Shown: in pieces, positions 33,264 through 42,400 of the stretch
How positions within the stretch are numbered: the first letter of the stretch is position 1
Layout: every line of letters starts with the position of its first letter
Source of the DNA: Bermanella sp047621325
Lineage (GTDB): Bacteria > Pseudomonadota > Gammaproteobacteria > Pseudomonadales > Oceanobacteraceae
NCBI GenBank assembly: GCA_047621325.1
Contig: JBLHLT010000007.1
Coordinates: 118,777-182,776, forward strand
Direction: 5' to 3'
Length of the DNA: 64,000 nt
Notes under the pieces: model-generated
What the model was told of the DNA's origin: nothing
Seen by the model: only the letters and a program-made list of their open reading frames with translations
Databases searched by the model: none
Program-made: the position numbers and the translations under genes

Positions 33264-34451
33264 ATGTCTAATCAAGATTCTGTTGTTATCGTAAGTGGTG
33301 TACGTACGCCGATGGGCGGTTTTCAAGGCAGTCTAGCTGATGTTTCTGCCACCGACCTTGGCGCAATTGTTATTAAAGCGGCCGTTGAGCGTGCCGGTTT
33401 AAAGCCAGAAGATGTACAAGAAGTGATCATGGGCAACGTATTACCAGCCGGACTTAAGCAAGGCCCTGCTCGTCAAGCGATGCGCAAAGCAGGTTTGTCT
33501 GATTTCACCGGTGCAACCACCATCAACAAACTGTGTGGCTCTGGTATGAAAGCCACCATGTTTGCACATGACCTAATCAAAGCTGGCACCAACACCGTCA
33601 TGATCGCAGGCGGCATGGAGAGCATGTCTAACGCGCCTTACATTTTGCCTAACGCACGTAAAGGTTATCGCATGGGTCATGCTGACCAAGCAATGGACCA
33701 CATGTTTTTAGATGGCTTAGAAGACGCTGAAACAGGTCGCCTAATGGGCAGCTTTGCACAGGACGTTGCCGATCAAAAAGGTTACACCCGTGAAGATATG
33801 GATAACTATGCGATTCAATCTTTAACTCGTGCAAAAGCCGCTATTGAAGCGGGCTTGCTTAAAGATGAAATTGTTCCGGTTACAGTGACCACGCGTCGCG
33901 GTGAAACAGTTGTTGAGCACGACGAGCAACCATTCAATGCTAACATTGAAAAAATTCCAACCCTTCGCCCTGCTTTCAAAAAAGACGGCACCATTACAGC
34001 AGCTAACGCGTCTTCAATTTCGGATGGTGCATCGGCTCTTTTATTAATGAGCGAAAGCGAAGCAGCTGCACGCGGCCTTAAGCCACTAGCACGCATTGTT
34101 GGCCACACCACACAATCGCAACACCCAAGTGAGTTCACGATTGCGCCCGTTGGCGCGATTGAAAACTTGTTCGCAAAAACAGGCTGGACCAAAGACGATG
34201 TGGATTTATTCGAAATCAACGAAGCTTTCGCTATGGTTGCGATGATGCCGATTATTGATCTAGGTTTAGACCCTGAAACTGTAAACATTTTTGGTGGTGC
34301 GTGTGCACAAGGCCATCCTGTAGGTTCTACTGGTTCACGTTTAATCGTGACATTAATGAACGCGCTTAAAGTGAAAGGCAAAACCAAAGGGGTTGCTGCA
34401 CTTTGTATTGGTGGTGGTGAAGCGACGGCTATGGCAATTGAATTAATTTAA
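33264..34451 (+). CDS. acetyl-CoA C-acetyltransferase (thiolase)
   Basis: Thiolases condense or cleave acyl-CoA at the beta-keto position. The ATG at 33264 is chosen because GAGG at 33254-33257 lies six bases upstream; an ATG four codons earlier would place that box inside the gene. The 395-residue product has the active-site cysteine in NKLCGSGMKA (about residue 87), NEAFA near 315 and the histidine in ACAQGHPVGSTGSR. The second cysteine is in CIGGGEATAM. The last motif has CAQGHP where many thiolases have AIGHP, a small departure. The gene has its own promoter and terminator. Likely roles are beta-oxidation or polyhydroxybutyrate precursor synthesis. Confidence 0.92.
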   Translation: MSNQDSVVIVSGVRTPMGGFQGSLADVSATDLGAIVIKAAVERAGLKPEDVQEVIMGNVLPAGLKQGPARQAMRKAGLSDFTGATTINKLCGSGMKATMFAHDLIKAGTNTVMIAGGMESMSNAPYILPNARKGYRMGHADQAMDHMFLDGLEDAETGRLMGSFAQDVADQKGYTREDMDNYAIQSLTRAKAAIEAGLLKDEIVPVTVTTRRGETVVEHDEQPFNANIEKIPTLRPAFKKDGTITAANASSISDGASALLLMSESEAAARGLKPLARIVGHTTQSQHPSEFTIAPVGAIENLFAKTGWTKDDVDLFEINEAFAMVAMMPIIDLGLDPETVNIFGGACAQGHPVGSTGSRLIVTLMNALKVKGKTKGVAALCIGGGEATAMAIELI

Positions 34452-34453
34452 TT

Positions 34454-34506
34454 GCTAGACGCTAGACGCTAGACGCTAGACGCTAGACGCTAGACGCTAG
34501 ACGCTA
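34454..34506. repeat. tandem heptanucleotide repeat (GCTAGAC)
   Basis: Seven perfect copies of GCTAGAC plus a partial GCTA run without interruption, starting two bases after the thiolase stop codon and ending five bases before the terminator stem. A 7-bp perfect array is prone to slippage, so copy number probably varies between strains. Confidence 0.95.
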
Positions 34507-34511
34507 ATTAG

Positions 34512-34546
34512 AAACCGTTTGTGCGCACGTGCAAACGGTTTTTTTT
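34512..34546 (+). terminator. rho-independent terminator of the thiolase gene
   Basis: AAACCGTTTG pairs with CAAACGGTTT around tgcgcacgtg, followed by eight T. Confidence 0.92.
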
Positions 34547-34600
34547 GTGTATAGCACTTAGATGCAGGCAATTCGAGGCTGCATAAATATGATTCGCAAT

Positions 34601-34627
34601 CTTGCGCGCGCAAGCGCCCTCCCACAG
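34601..34627. repeat. REP-like element, second copy
   Basis: The palindrome CTTGCGCGCGCAAG (34601-34614) is followed by CGCCCTCCCACAG, which is the reverse complement of the GGGAGGGCGCT core at 19225-19235. It is one half of the element seen there. Confidence 0.6.
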
Positions 34628-34706
34628 CAATCACACATCAAAAAATGTACAAGGTTGCCCGCCACCGATTAACCATTAAAACAAGATATTATAAAAACTA
34701 TTTTAG

Positions 34707-35510
34707 TTAAGATTCTAATTCACTGGCGAATTTCTTAGTCATGCCTCGTAAAAACACACTTGGAAATATTCTATAAACAATTGATGCAAACAGCGTAAAT
34801 TTATTTGGAAACAACCTTTCCTTGCCTTGTGAATGGGCTGTTATAATCTCGCCCGCTACCGTATCTGCCGACCCCATACCACCAACGATTGAGCGAGTGT
34901 GCATGGCTTTATTCCCGTCATGCCCCAGCGCATTAGTTTCAATTGGCGTATCCAAAAAACTTGGATATACCATTAATATTTTCACACCATGATGACGTAC
35001 CTCACAACGCATCACCTCAAAAAATTGGTGTAATGCACTCTTAGCGGCGCAATAACCTGCGCGACCTAAAACAGGCATCCAACCCGCCATTGAGCTCACA
35101 TTAATAATGGTGCCTTTTGAGGATTTTAATAAATCTAACAAGGCTAAGGTCAATTCTACGGGCCCTTGGTAATCAACCGCCATTACTTTACGAAAAACAT
35201 GCGGATCTGTTTTTTCAACCAAAGATCGATGGGTGATGCCCGCATTATTAATAAGCACATCTAAGCGGCCAAATTGTTGCTGTACGTGCATTGCTAAGTG
35301 TTCAATTGCTTTTGCATCGGTAATATCACAGTCCGCACTGAAAACGGTATCAGGGTTGTTTAAGCTGAGCTCTCGCTCTGCCAACAACTTAACCTGAATA
35401 TCCACCATGACTATCAAGTACTCTTTAGCATGATACCTCTGTGTTAATGCCCAACCTAAGCCGCTGGCCGCTCCGGTAATTAATATAACCTTTTGCATTG
35501 GTTTATTCAT
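34707..35510 (-). CDS. short-chain dehydrogenase/reductase
   Basis: The 267-residue SDR has the cofactor motif TGAASGLGW near the N terminus, the adenine-ring NNAG (in DVLINNAGITHR), and catalytic serine, tyrosine and lysine in NVSSMAG and GYCAAKSALHQF. I start at the ATG at 35510, preceded by AGG at a suitable distance. A longer frame to 35594 lacks support. A C-terminal hydrophobic region (LFASIVYRIFPSVFLRG) suggests membrane association. SDRs of this type reduce or oxidise ketones, acyl chains or sugars with NAD(P)H. The thiolase is convergent with it, but no common substrate can be inferred. Confidence 0.87.
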   Translation of the reverse strand: MNKPMQKVILITGAASGLGWALTQRYHAKEYLIVMVDIQVKLLAERELSLNNPDTVFSADCDITDAKAIEHLAMHVQQQFGRLDVLINNAGITHRSLVEKTDPHVFRKVMAVDYQGPVELTLALLDLLKSSKGTIINVSSMAGWMPVLGRAGYCAAKSALHQFFEVMRCEVRHHGVKILMVYPSFLDTPIETNALGHDGNKAMHTRSIVGGMGSADTVAGEIITAHSQGKERLFPNKFTLFASIVYRIFPSVFLRGMTKKFASELES

Positions 35511-35683
35511 GGTCATGCCTGATGCTTTTAGGGTGAATAAGGTACCCCAGTCAAACAAGGTAATCTTGACTTTTAAGTCTTTGGCTTGGCGCACAGAGTA
35601 GATTTAACGTAAATAGTAGGCAGGAGAGAAAATGGTAAGACTGGTTTAAAATTTTATTATTGCATCAACTCAAACAAAGTAAG

Positions 35684-36613
35684 TTACTTATCAGCGACGG
35701 CTAAAAAAATTAACTGACCTTCACCTTGCTCTGCAGATTGAACCGTCAGCACTAATCGTTTTTCTTTTGAGGTTGCGCCGAGTTTTATCAGTTGCTCTGA
35801 TGGTTTATCAATGATGTGTACGCCCTTCACTTCAAGCGGAGAGTCTGCTGCTGAGCCATGAAAAAGGACACTCACCATGCCCATCATTTTTTTTATTCGC
35901 GTTAGTTGTTCATCACCCAGCATCTTATTTTTAAGAATTTCTTGTGCGTAGCTTTTAGCATCCTGTTCAAGGGCACTGGTGACAATGGCAACTGCGCGCA
36001 CATCCATAACACACAACGCCTTAATTGAAGCATGATCGTGTGTGCAAAATAAAACCACAATATAAGGAAGGTGTTCGTAATTAATCGTAAAATCACTGGC
36101 CTGTTCGACTGAAATATCGTTAGAAAACATACCTTTGATTAATTTATTTAACGCGGCAACATTAGGTAACTGTAAGGTTTTATTGGGCTGATTAGTGTCT
36201 GTATTGCCGGTAATTGACTTAGTTTCAGGATGCCTTTTCTCATCACATACCAGTTTCATCGCTTCTTTAAGTTCATCAATATCAAATGGCTTATGCAAGA
36301 CGAACAACGCGCCAGCAGATTTTGCTTCTTCAATTAATTTAGGATCGGTCTCTGTCGTTATCAACCCAATATTAATGTTAAAACCTTGAAGCTGAACCTC
36401 AAGAAGTAACTCTATACCGGTCATGTTCGGCATATGCCAATCCGTTATGACCACATCCGGATGCCACTCTTCAATCATTTTAAGCGCTTGTTTACCATCC
36501 GCCGCCGTCTGAAAGTCATGACCAGTGTAACCTGCTTTCCCCAGATTGATTCTGATAATCGTCTGCATGGCTAGACTGTCATCTACGATTAGAAACTTCA
36601 TTAACGGCAACAT
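35684..36613 (-). CDS. response regulator with a CheX-like C-terminal domain
   Basis: Residues about 5-125 are an intact receiver domain: FLIVDDSLAM (acidic pair), phosphoacceptor D58 in VVITDWHMPNMTG, and lysine in VLHKPFDIDEL. A linker of about 25 residues rich in asparagine and threonine follows. Residues about 150-309 resemble the CheC/CheX phosphatase fold (IKALCVMDVRAVAIVTSALEQ, MMGMVSVLFHG). The pairing suggests a regulator of chemotaxis-like or motility signalling. The CheX assignment is tentative. A methionine four codons in (36601) is an alternative start. It is divergent from the coiled-coil membrane protein gene. Confidence 0.75.
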   Translation of the reverse strand: MLPLMKFLIVDDSLAMQTIIRINLGKAGYTGHDFQTAADGKQALKMIEEWHPDVVITDWHMPNMTGIELLLEVQLQGFNINIGLITTETDPKLIEEAKSAGALFVLHKPFDIDELKEAMKLVCDEKRHPETKSITGNTDTNQPNKTLQLPNVAALNKLIKGMFSNDISVEQASDFTINYEHLPYIVVLFCTHDHASIKALCVMDVRAVAIVTSALEQDAKSYAQEILKNKMLGDEQLTRIKKMMGMVSVLFHGSAADSPLEVKGVHIIDKPSEQLIKLGATSKEKRLVLTVQSAEQGEGQLIFLAVADK

Positions 36614-36750
36614 CCACGAAATTAGACTTAAATGTAAGTATAGATGCCACTATTCATTTTGTTGTATTAAAACCAAAGAACCTGTCGAATAGCGTATTTT
36701 TACTAAAGACATCATGAAATTCTCGTAATCCATTGATTTTAAGGTGAAAA

Positions 36751-37623
36751 ATGACAACCGAGTTATTTATAATTTTAGAACTCTGTCTATTACTGGTTGC
36801 CATCATTGTTATAAGCGTGATGATTTGGCGCGGTCAATCCAAACACATTGATGAATTAACTGAAATAAATCAGGCCTTAATGAGCCAACTAAATGACACT
36901 CACACGGTATTAGATGAAACACAATCAATACAAGAAGCCATGACTAACGAGTTCGAAGACTTAGGCGACGCTGTCGATATTCAGGTCAATAATACCATCG
37001 ACTTTGCCAATGACAGCATCAATGATATGACAAACCTAGTAGCTGATCATATGAAACTACTAAAAGATACCGACTACTATTTGTCACAGGGCAAGCCAGA
37101 TATTGAAAGCGCTCGCAAAACAATAAATAGCTTAAAAGACCTATTAAGTGGCACAGAAAAAAACATAATCAAAAGCAAAGACAAACTCGCCAAAGCAGAA
37201 GACAACATTAATAAACTCAAAGAAAAAATGCGTGAGCTTTCCAAACAACTTAAAACATTCGATAGTTTAGAGGTCAGTGAGAGCCGTTTAAAACGAGACA
37301 AAATACGATTAACTGAACACATAGAAAAACTTAAAAGCAAACACGAAAGTCAAAAAGTGACTGAAAAAAATTTAAAAAATGAACTTAAAACAAGCTTTCG
37401 CGCAAGTGAAGTGCAAGCGATGCGTGATGAACTAAAACAAACTGAAAATAAATTGCAACAAGCGTTGGTCGAAAAGTCATTTATTGAAGCGCATTTTTTA
37501 GAACTCACCACGTTTGCCGACCCCAAAGAACTTGACAACGAACTTCGGCGGGTCAAACGCGAAATGCGGCAACTCGAGAAAGGGATTTTGGATATGTCCA
37601 ACGACTTTGACAAGCCCAATTAA
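36751..37623 (+). CDS. membrane-anchored coiled-coil protein
   Basis: One N-terminal transmembrane segment (about 5-26, LFIILELCLLLVAIIVISVMIW) anchors a long cytoplasmic region, residues about 30-285, with nearly continuous heptad-like coiled coil rich in K, E, L and N. No enzyme domain is visible. Short side of the membrane is periplasmic. Proteins like this act as scaffolds, chemoreceptor-like signal elements or cell-envelope structural rods. The divergent partner is a two-domain response regulator, so a joint signalling role is plausible. The gene converges with secF. Confidence 0.65.
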   Translation: MTTELFIILELCLLLVAIIVISVMIWRGQSKHIDELTEINQALMSQLNDTHTVLDETQSIQEAMTNEFEDLGDAVDIQVNNTIDFANDSINDMTNLVADHMKLLKDTDYYLSQGKPDIESARKTINSLKDLLSGTEKNIIKSKDKLAKAEDNINKLKEKMRELSKQLKTFDSLEVSESRLKRDKIRLTEHIEKLKSKHESQKVTEKNLKNELKTSFRASEVQAMRDELKQTENKLQQALVEKSFIEAHFLELTTFADPKELDNELRRVKREMRQLEKGILDMSNDFDKPN

Positions 37624-37682
37624 TACACGTACCAACATACGATTTTAAATACTCCTCACTGCCCCATTGTCCCGCCCTAAAA

Positions 37683-37709
37683 CAAAAAAGGCCCACCGAA
37701 GTGAGCCTT
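37683..37709 (-). terminator. rho-independent terminator after secF
   Basis: On the minus strand GGCTCAC and GTGGGCC pair (one wobble) around ttcg, followed by six T. It ends the queA-secF run. Confidence 0.8.
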
Positions 37710-37729
37710 ATATTCTGAAAGCATGACCG

Positions 37730-38647
37730 CTATGGGCGGTCGTCTAATTCTTCCTCTTCTTCTGGTGGCAACAAGTCTTCACGACTAATTTCCATGAGCA
37801 ACAAAATATTTGCTGATACATAAATAGAAGAATACGTACCTACAACCACACCAATGGTTAATGCCAACGCGAAGTTATGAATTAATTCACCACCCACCCA
37901 AAGCAAAGCAAGTAGCACTAATAACGTGGTTAATGACGTAACCAAAGTACGACCAAGTGTTTGTGTTAACGAACGGTTAATCACATCAATTGGTTGCATT
38001 TGACGAATGATCCGAAAGTTTTCACGAATCCTATCGGCCACAACAATAGTATCGTTAAGTGAGTAACCTATGACCGCCAACAATGCTGCTAACACCGTCA
38101 AATCAAACTCAACCTGCATCACACTAAAGAAGCCCAGAATAATAATGACGTCATGCATCAAGGCCACAACCGCGCCTACCGAGAATTTAAACTGAAAGCG
38201 CGCAGCGACATAAACCATAACAACCGCAAGCGCCAACAATAATGCAAGGCCACCTTCGTCGCGTAGTTCTTCACCTACTTGTGAGCCTACAAACTCAGCT
38301 CGACGTAAGACTACTTCTTCTGCCGATGCGTCTTGCAACACTTTTAAAACTTCATCGCCTAGGTCTGCGCGATAAGATTCTTTCATGCGCACAAGTACGT
38401 CTTCTTCACTCCCGAAGTGCTGTACGGTGACGTCTTCGTAGCCAGAGGTCTCGAGAGTTTTGCGAATATCATTTACATTCGCACTGGTCTCATACGCGAC
38501 TTCGATTAGGGTGCCGCCGGTAAAATCTAACCCAAGCTTTAGCCCTTGAATCGCAAGTGAGCCAATCGACAACAAAATAAGTACGATCGAAAAGGCGGCG
38601 GCAATTTTACGCACGCCCATGAAGTTCATATCTTTAATTTCATTCAT
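37730..38647 (-). CDS. secF: protein translocase subunit SecF
   Basis: SecF, with SecD and YajC, uses the proton gradient to help pull proteins through SecYEG. The 305-residue product has six transmembrane segments, the first about residues 15-35 and five more in the C-terminal half. Family sequences are LGLDFTGGTLIEV at the first periplasmic domain and GYSLNDTIVVADRIRENFR in the fourth-to-fifth region. The C-terminal tail is very acidic (EEEEELDDRP). The start follows the secD stop by two bases, implying translational coupling. Confidence 0.96.
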   Translation of the reverse strand: MNEIKDMNFMGVRKIAAAFSIVLILLSIGSLAIQGLKLGLDFTGGTLIEVAYETSANVNDIRKTLETSGYEDVTVQHFGSEEDVLVRMKESYRADLGDEVLKVLQDASAEEVVLRRAEFVGSQVGEELRDEGGLALLLALAVVMVYVAARFQFKFSVGAVVALMHDVIIILGFFSVMQVEFDLTVLAALLAVIGYSLNDTIVVADRIRENFRIIRQMQPIDVINRSLTQTLGRTLVTSLTTLLVLLALLWVGGELIHNFALALTIGVVVGTYSSIYVSANILLLMEISREDLLPPEEEEELDDRP

Positions 38648-38649
38648 GG

Positions 38650-40515
38650 TTAAACGCCCCCAATAGATAGTTTTTCAACACGACGACCACCATAAATCAT
38701 ATTGATCATGGCGCGCGTTAATACAATGGCGGTAAACATAGACGTAATAATACCGATGCTTAACGTAACCGCGAACCCTTTCACCGGCCCGGTACCCACT
38801 GCGAACAAAATAACCGCCACAATTAACGTAGTAATGTTGGCATCTAAAATCGTTAAGAAGGCTTTATCGTAACCACTATGAATCGCTTGCTGTGGGTTTA
38901 AACCTGCTTTTATTTCTTCACGTATACGCGCAAATATGAGCACGTTTGCATCCACCGCCATACCAACGGTTAGTACGATACCGGCAATACCTGGCAACGT
39001 AAGCGTGGCACCAATCACTGACATAACCGCCAGCAACATGGTTAAGTTAAATGCCAATGCAATGTTCGCAACCAAACCAAATACACGGTAGTAAACCAGC
39101 ATAAAGATCAGCACCATGGCTAAACCAATTTGCACACTGTTCACACCCAGTTGAATGTTTTCTTTACCTAGGCTTGGGCCAACGGTACGTTCTTCTACAA
39201 AGTACATTGGTGCGGCTAATGCACCTGCGCGTAGTAGTAACGCAAGCTCAGAGGCTTCTGGGCCTTCTAAACCTGTAACTTGGAATTTGCTACCAAACAC
39301 ACCCTGAATGGTGGCGAGAGAAATGATTTTTTTCTCGACGTATTTATCTTCAACCGCCACTTCTTCGCCGTCTTGGTTTTCATAGCGAGTACGCACTTTG
39401 TGCTCAACAAATAATACAGCCATGCGACGCTTTAACGATTTTTTGGTCACTTGCCCCATCATGGCACCGCCAGTACCGTCTAGCGTAATTTCAACCATTG
39501 GCTGACCATTTTGATCAAAGCTTGGTTTCGCATCGGATACGTTATCGCCGGTTACGATAATCGCTTTTTCTAAGCGGGCATTACGACCACGGGCTGAATC
39601 TTTAAAGGTATATTCTTCGCTGCTAAAGCGGCTTGCACTTGAAAGCGCTTCTAAACGGAATTCAAGGTTGGCGGCTTTACCCAAGGTTTTTTTCGCAGCG
39701 GCAGTATCTTGTACACCCGGTAGTTCGATTACGATGCGGTTACGGCCTTGACGCTGCACTAATGGCTCAGCCACGCCTAACTCGTTTACACGGTTACGAA
39801 TGGTGGTTAAGTTTTGCTTGAGTGCATAATCTTCAAATTCTTTGATCTTGGCGGCGGTAAGCTGAAGCTCTAACCAAAAGCCGTCTTCTTTATCTTGCGC
39901 CGTCGTTACGAATTCTGGGTATTCACGACGAACAAAATTTTCGGCGTCGTCACGAATTTGGGCTTTGTTGAATTTAACATTAATGCGGTGTTCATCACCT
40001 GCGACAACGCGCTTGTAACGTAACTTTTGCTCACGGAAATTACGCTTTAAAATATCGCGATATCCGGTGACACGTTGGTTTAAAAATTCTTCCATGTCCA
40101 CTTCCATTAAGAAGTGCACACCGCCACTTAAATCCAAGCCTAATGTCATTGGGCCTGCGCCAATATCCATTAGCCATTGCGGCGTTGTTGGCGCTAAGTT
40201 AAGTGCCACAATAAAATTGTCACCCAGTTCACGTTGGATCAAACCTTTTGCTTGTAACTGAAGGTCGGGGTCTTGTATGCGAATAAGCGCTGTTTTGCTT
40301 TCTTGCAGCTCTTCACCAAAATACACCACGCCACTTTCATCTAATGCTGCTAGTGCTTTGTTTAACGTGTATTCATCAACTGCATCGCCGCTTTTAGCGG
40401 GTGTGATTTGTACGGCCGCATCGGGTGGGTATAAATTTGGCAAGGAATAGATGATTCCTAATGCGCACACCATGGCGACGAGAAGATATTTCCACAAGGG
40501 GTACTTATTGAGCAT
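38650..40515 (-). CDS. secD: protein translocase subunit SecD
   Basis: The 621-residue product starts with one transmembrane helix (LLVAMVCALGIIYSLP). The periplasmic base domain contains LGLDLSGGVHFLMEVD, and five more transmembrane helices follow in the last 180 residues, with GIAGIVLTVGMAVDANVLIFARIREE. The conserved D in VDANVLIF region is thought to be part of the proton path in SecDF. Length fits gammaproteobacterial SecD. A perfect hairpin (40601-40624) separates yajC from secD, 130 bp apart. Confidence 0.97.
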   Translation of the reverse strand: MLNKYPLWKYLLVAMVCALGIIYSLPNLYPPDAAVQITPAKSGDAVDEYTLNKALAALDESGVVYFGEELQESKTALIRIQDPDLQLQAKGLIQRELGDNFIVALNLAPTTPQWLMDIGAGPMTLGLDLSGGVHFLMEVDMEEFLNQRVTGYRDILKRNFREQKLRYKRVVAGDEHRINVKFNKAQIRDDAENFVRREYPEFVTTAQDKEDGFWLELQLTAAKIKEFEDYALKQNLTTIRNRVNELGVAEPLVQRQGRNRIVIELPGVQDTAAAKKTLGKAANLEFRLEALSSASRFSSEEYTFKDSARGRNARLEKAIIVTGDNVSDAKPSFDQNGQPMVEITLDGTGGAMMGQVTKKSLKRRMAVLFVEHKVRTRYENQDGEEVAVEDKYVEKKIISLATIQGVFGSKFQVTGLEGPEASELALLLRAGALAAPMYFVEERTVGPSLGKENIQLGVNSVQIGLAMVLIFMLVYYRVFGLVANIALAFNLTMLLAVMSVIGATLTLPGIAGIVLTVGMAVDANVLIFARIREEIKAGLNPQQAIHSGYDKAFLTILDANITTLIVAVILFAVGTGPVKGFAVTLSIGIITSMFTAIVLTRAMINMIYGGRRVEKLSIGGV

Positions 40516-40600
40516 AAGTCGATTCCTGACTGACCCGACTCGATAACGAGTGGATCAAATGACATTTATTGTTTTAAGTTTTTGTTGGCTCTTATACACA

Positions 40601-40624
40601 CATCCCCGCAACTTGGCGGGGATG
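40601..40624. promoter_or_regulatory. hairpin in the yajC-secD spacer
   Basis: CATCCCCGC and GCGGGGATG form a perfect 9-bp stem around aacttg. No T-run follows on either strand, so it is more likely an mRNA stability or processing element, or an attenuator, than a full terminator. Confidence 0.55.
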
Positions 40625-40646
40625 ATAGACCATTTGAATAATTCGA

Positions 40647-41006
40647 TTATTCGCTAATGGACTTGATAGTACCTTTAGGTAAAACAGCAGAAACTGCTTG
40701 TTTTTGTACTGGAAGCTCAACGCCTTCGGCTACTTTGATGATGGCAAAATCATCCGTTACTTTAGTCACACGACCAAGAATACCGCCAGATGTTACAACT
40801 TCAGAACCTTTCTCTAATGAGCCAAGCAATGCTTTATGCTCTTTTGCACGCTTAGATTGTGGACGCCATAGTAGGAAGTAAAAAATTAATACGAAACCGC
40901 CTAAGAAGATAAGCTGTTCAATACCAGCACCGCCAGCAGCGGGTGCACCTTCGGCAAATGCCGCGGCTGGTAGGAATGCCGCTAATAGTAGAGTCAATTT
41001 AGACAT
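40647..41006 (-). CDS. yajC: Sec translocon accessory protein YajC
   Basis: The 119-residue product has an N-terminal signal-like stretch, one transmembrane helix (about 28-47, IEQLIFLGGFVLIFYFLLWRP) and the family motif RPQSKRAKEHKALLGSLEKGSEVVTSGGILG. YajC associates with SecDF in the inner membrane. The position between tgt and secD is the standard gene order. Confidence 0.95.
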   Translation of the reverse strand: MSKLTLLLAAFLPAAAFAEGAPAAGGAGIEQLIFLGGFVLIFYFLLWRPQSKRAKEHKALLGSLEKGSEVVTSGGILGRVTKVTDDFAIIKVAEGVELPVQKQAVSAVLPKGTIKSISE

Positions 41007-41134
41007 GGTGTTTTTCCTTACTCGTATCGAGTACTGCTTTTATTAAAATCTAATGCCCCTTAATAAGGGCTAATCTTTTCAATTTAAAGGCAAAGAGACA
41101 CATTCCCTTTATCTTTTAGTATTCTGTTTGTTTT

Positions 41135-42262
41135 TTAATCAGCCAATGGCGGTACGGGTAAGCCGCGCTTGGCGTAAAACTCTTCAACAAAGGCGCTCAA
41201 TGTACCTTCTTCAAGTGCCTTGCGCAAACCAGCCATCACGGTTTGATAAAAATGCAGGTTATGAATGGTGTTCAATGTACTGCCTTGAATCTCTTTACAC
41301 TTATCTAAGTGGTGCAGGTAAGCACGGCTGAAGTTCTGACAGGTATAACAGTCACAGGTTTCATCAATTGGGCCGTGATCGGTTTTATTCGCCGCATTAC
41401 GCAGCTTTAACACGCCGGTATCAATGAATAAGTGGCTGTTGCGCGCATTACGGGTTGGCATAACGCAGTCGAACATGTCCACACCGCGGCGCACACCTTC
41501 AACTAAATCTTCTGGTTTGCCCACGCCCATTAAATAACGTGGCTTGTCTTCTGGCATTTTGTGCGCAAGATGATCAAGAACACGGACCATATCTTCTTTG
41601 GGTTCGCCGACTGACAGGCCGCCAATGGCGTAACCATCGAATTCGATATCGGTTAAACCTTCAAGGCTCACATCACGTAAGTCTTCATACATGCCGCCTT
41701 GAATAATGCCAAACAGCGCAGACTCGCTGTCGCCATGAGCATCTTTAGAACGCTGCGCCCAACGTAGGCTCATTTCCATGCTGTCTTTGGCTTCTTTGTG
41801 CGTGGCTGGGTACGGTGTGCACTCATCAAAGATCATCACAATATCACTGCCCAAAGCCGCTTGAATTTCCATAGATTTTTCTGGGGTCAGCTCCACTTTG
41901 TCACCGTTTACTGGGCTACGAAACGTCACACCTTTTTCAGTGATTTTGCGCATCTTACCCAAGCTGAATACTTGAAAGCCGCCGCTGTCCGTAAGGATTG
42001 GTTTATCCCATTGCATAAAATTATGCAGGCTGCCTGCGCCCTTAATAATGTCGATACCTGGGCGCAACCATAAATGAAAGGTATTACCTAAAATAATCTC
42101 AGCGCCCGTGTCTTTCACATCACGTGGCAACATACCTTTTACACTGCCGTAAGTGCCTACTGGCATAAACGCTGGTGTTTGAATCTCACCACGAGGAAAA
42201 CTCAAGGTGCCACGACGGGCCTTGCCTTCGGTTTTCTTTAAATCAAACTTCATAAAACTCAT
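41135..42262 (-). CDS. tgt: queuine tRNA-ribosyltransferase
   Basis: Tgt swaps guanine for preQ1 at the wobble position of tRNAs with GUN anticodons. The 375-residue product shows the catalytic aspartate in LTDSGGFQVFSL (about residues 90-101), the second aspartate in MFDCVMPTRN, the substrate-recognition GGLSVGEP (about 232-239) and the zinc site CDCYTC plus a distal histidine in HNLHFY. Start at 42262 is preceded by TGGAG. A methionine three codons later is an alternative. It forms a pathway pair with queA upstream, but 893 bp of repeats lies between them. Confidence 0.97.
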   Translation of the reverse strand: MSFMKFDLKKTEGKARRGTLSFPRGEIQTPAFMPVGTYGSVKGMLPRDVKDTGAEIILGNTFHLWLRPGIDIIKGAGSLHNFMQWDKPILTDSGGFQVFSLGKMRKITEKGVTFRSPVNGDKVELTPEKSMEIQAALGSDIVMIFDECTPYPATHKEAKDSMEMSLRWAQRSKDAHGDSESALFGIIQGGMYEDLRDVSLEGLTDIEFDGYAIGGLSVGEPKEDMVRVLDHLAHKMPEDKPRYLMGVGKPEDLVEGVRRGVDMFDCVMPTRNARNSHLFIDTGVLKLRNAANKTDHGPIDETCDCYTCQNFSRAYLHHLDKCKEIQGSTLNTIHNLHFYQTVMAGLRKALEEGTLSAFVEEFYAKRGLPVPPLAD

Positions 42263-42400
42263 AACTGCTCCAGAATTAGCTTGAGCGCAAACTGCTCAAA
42301 AAGCCCTATGTCACCTCGGGCAGGTATTATTAATTTTCTATTAATCACTATTTATGTGCTGGGCTGCGCCCAGACACGTCTATTTCTTTACTGGCCATTT

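Noticed and set aside
33123..33326. 67-codon minus-strand ORF over the thiolase start
   Set aside because: It covers the promoter and start of the thiolase gene and is basic, without a motif.
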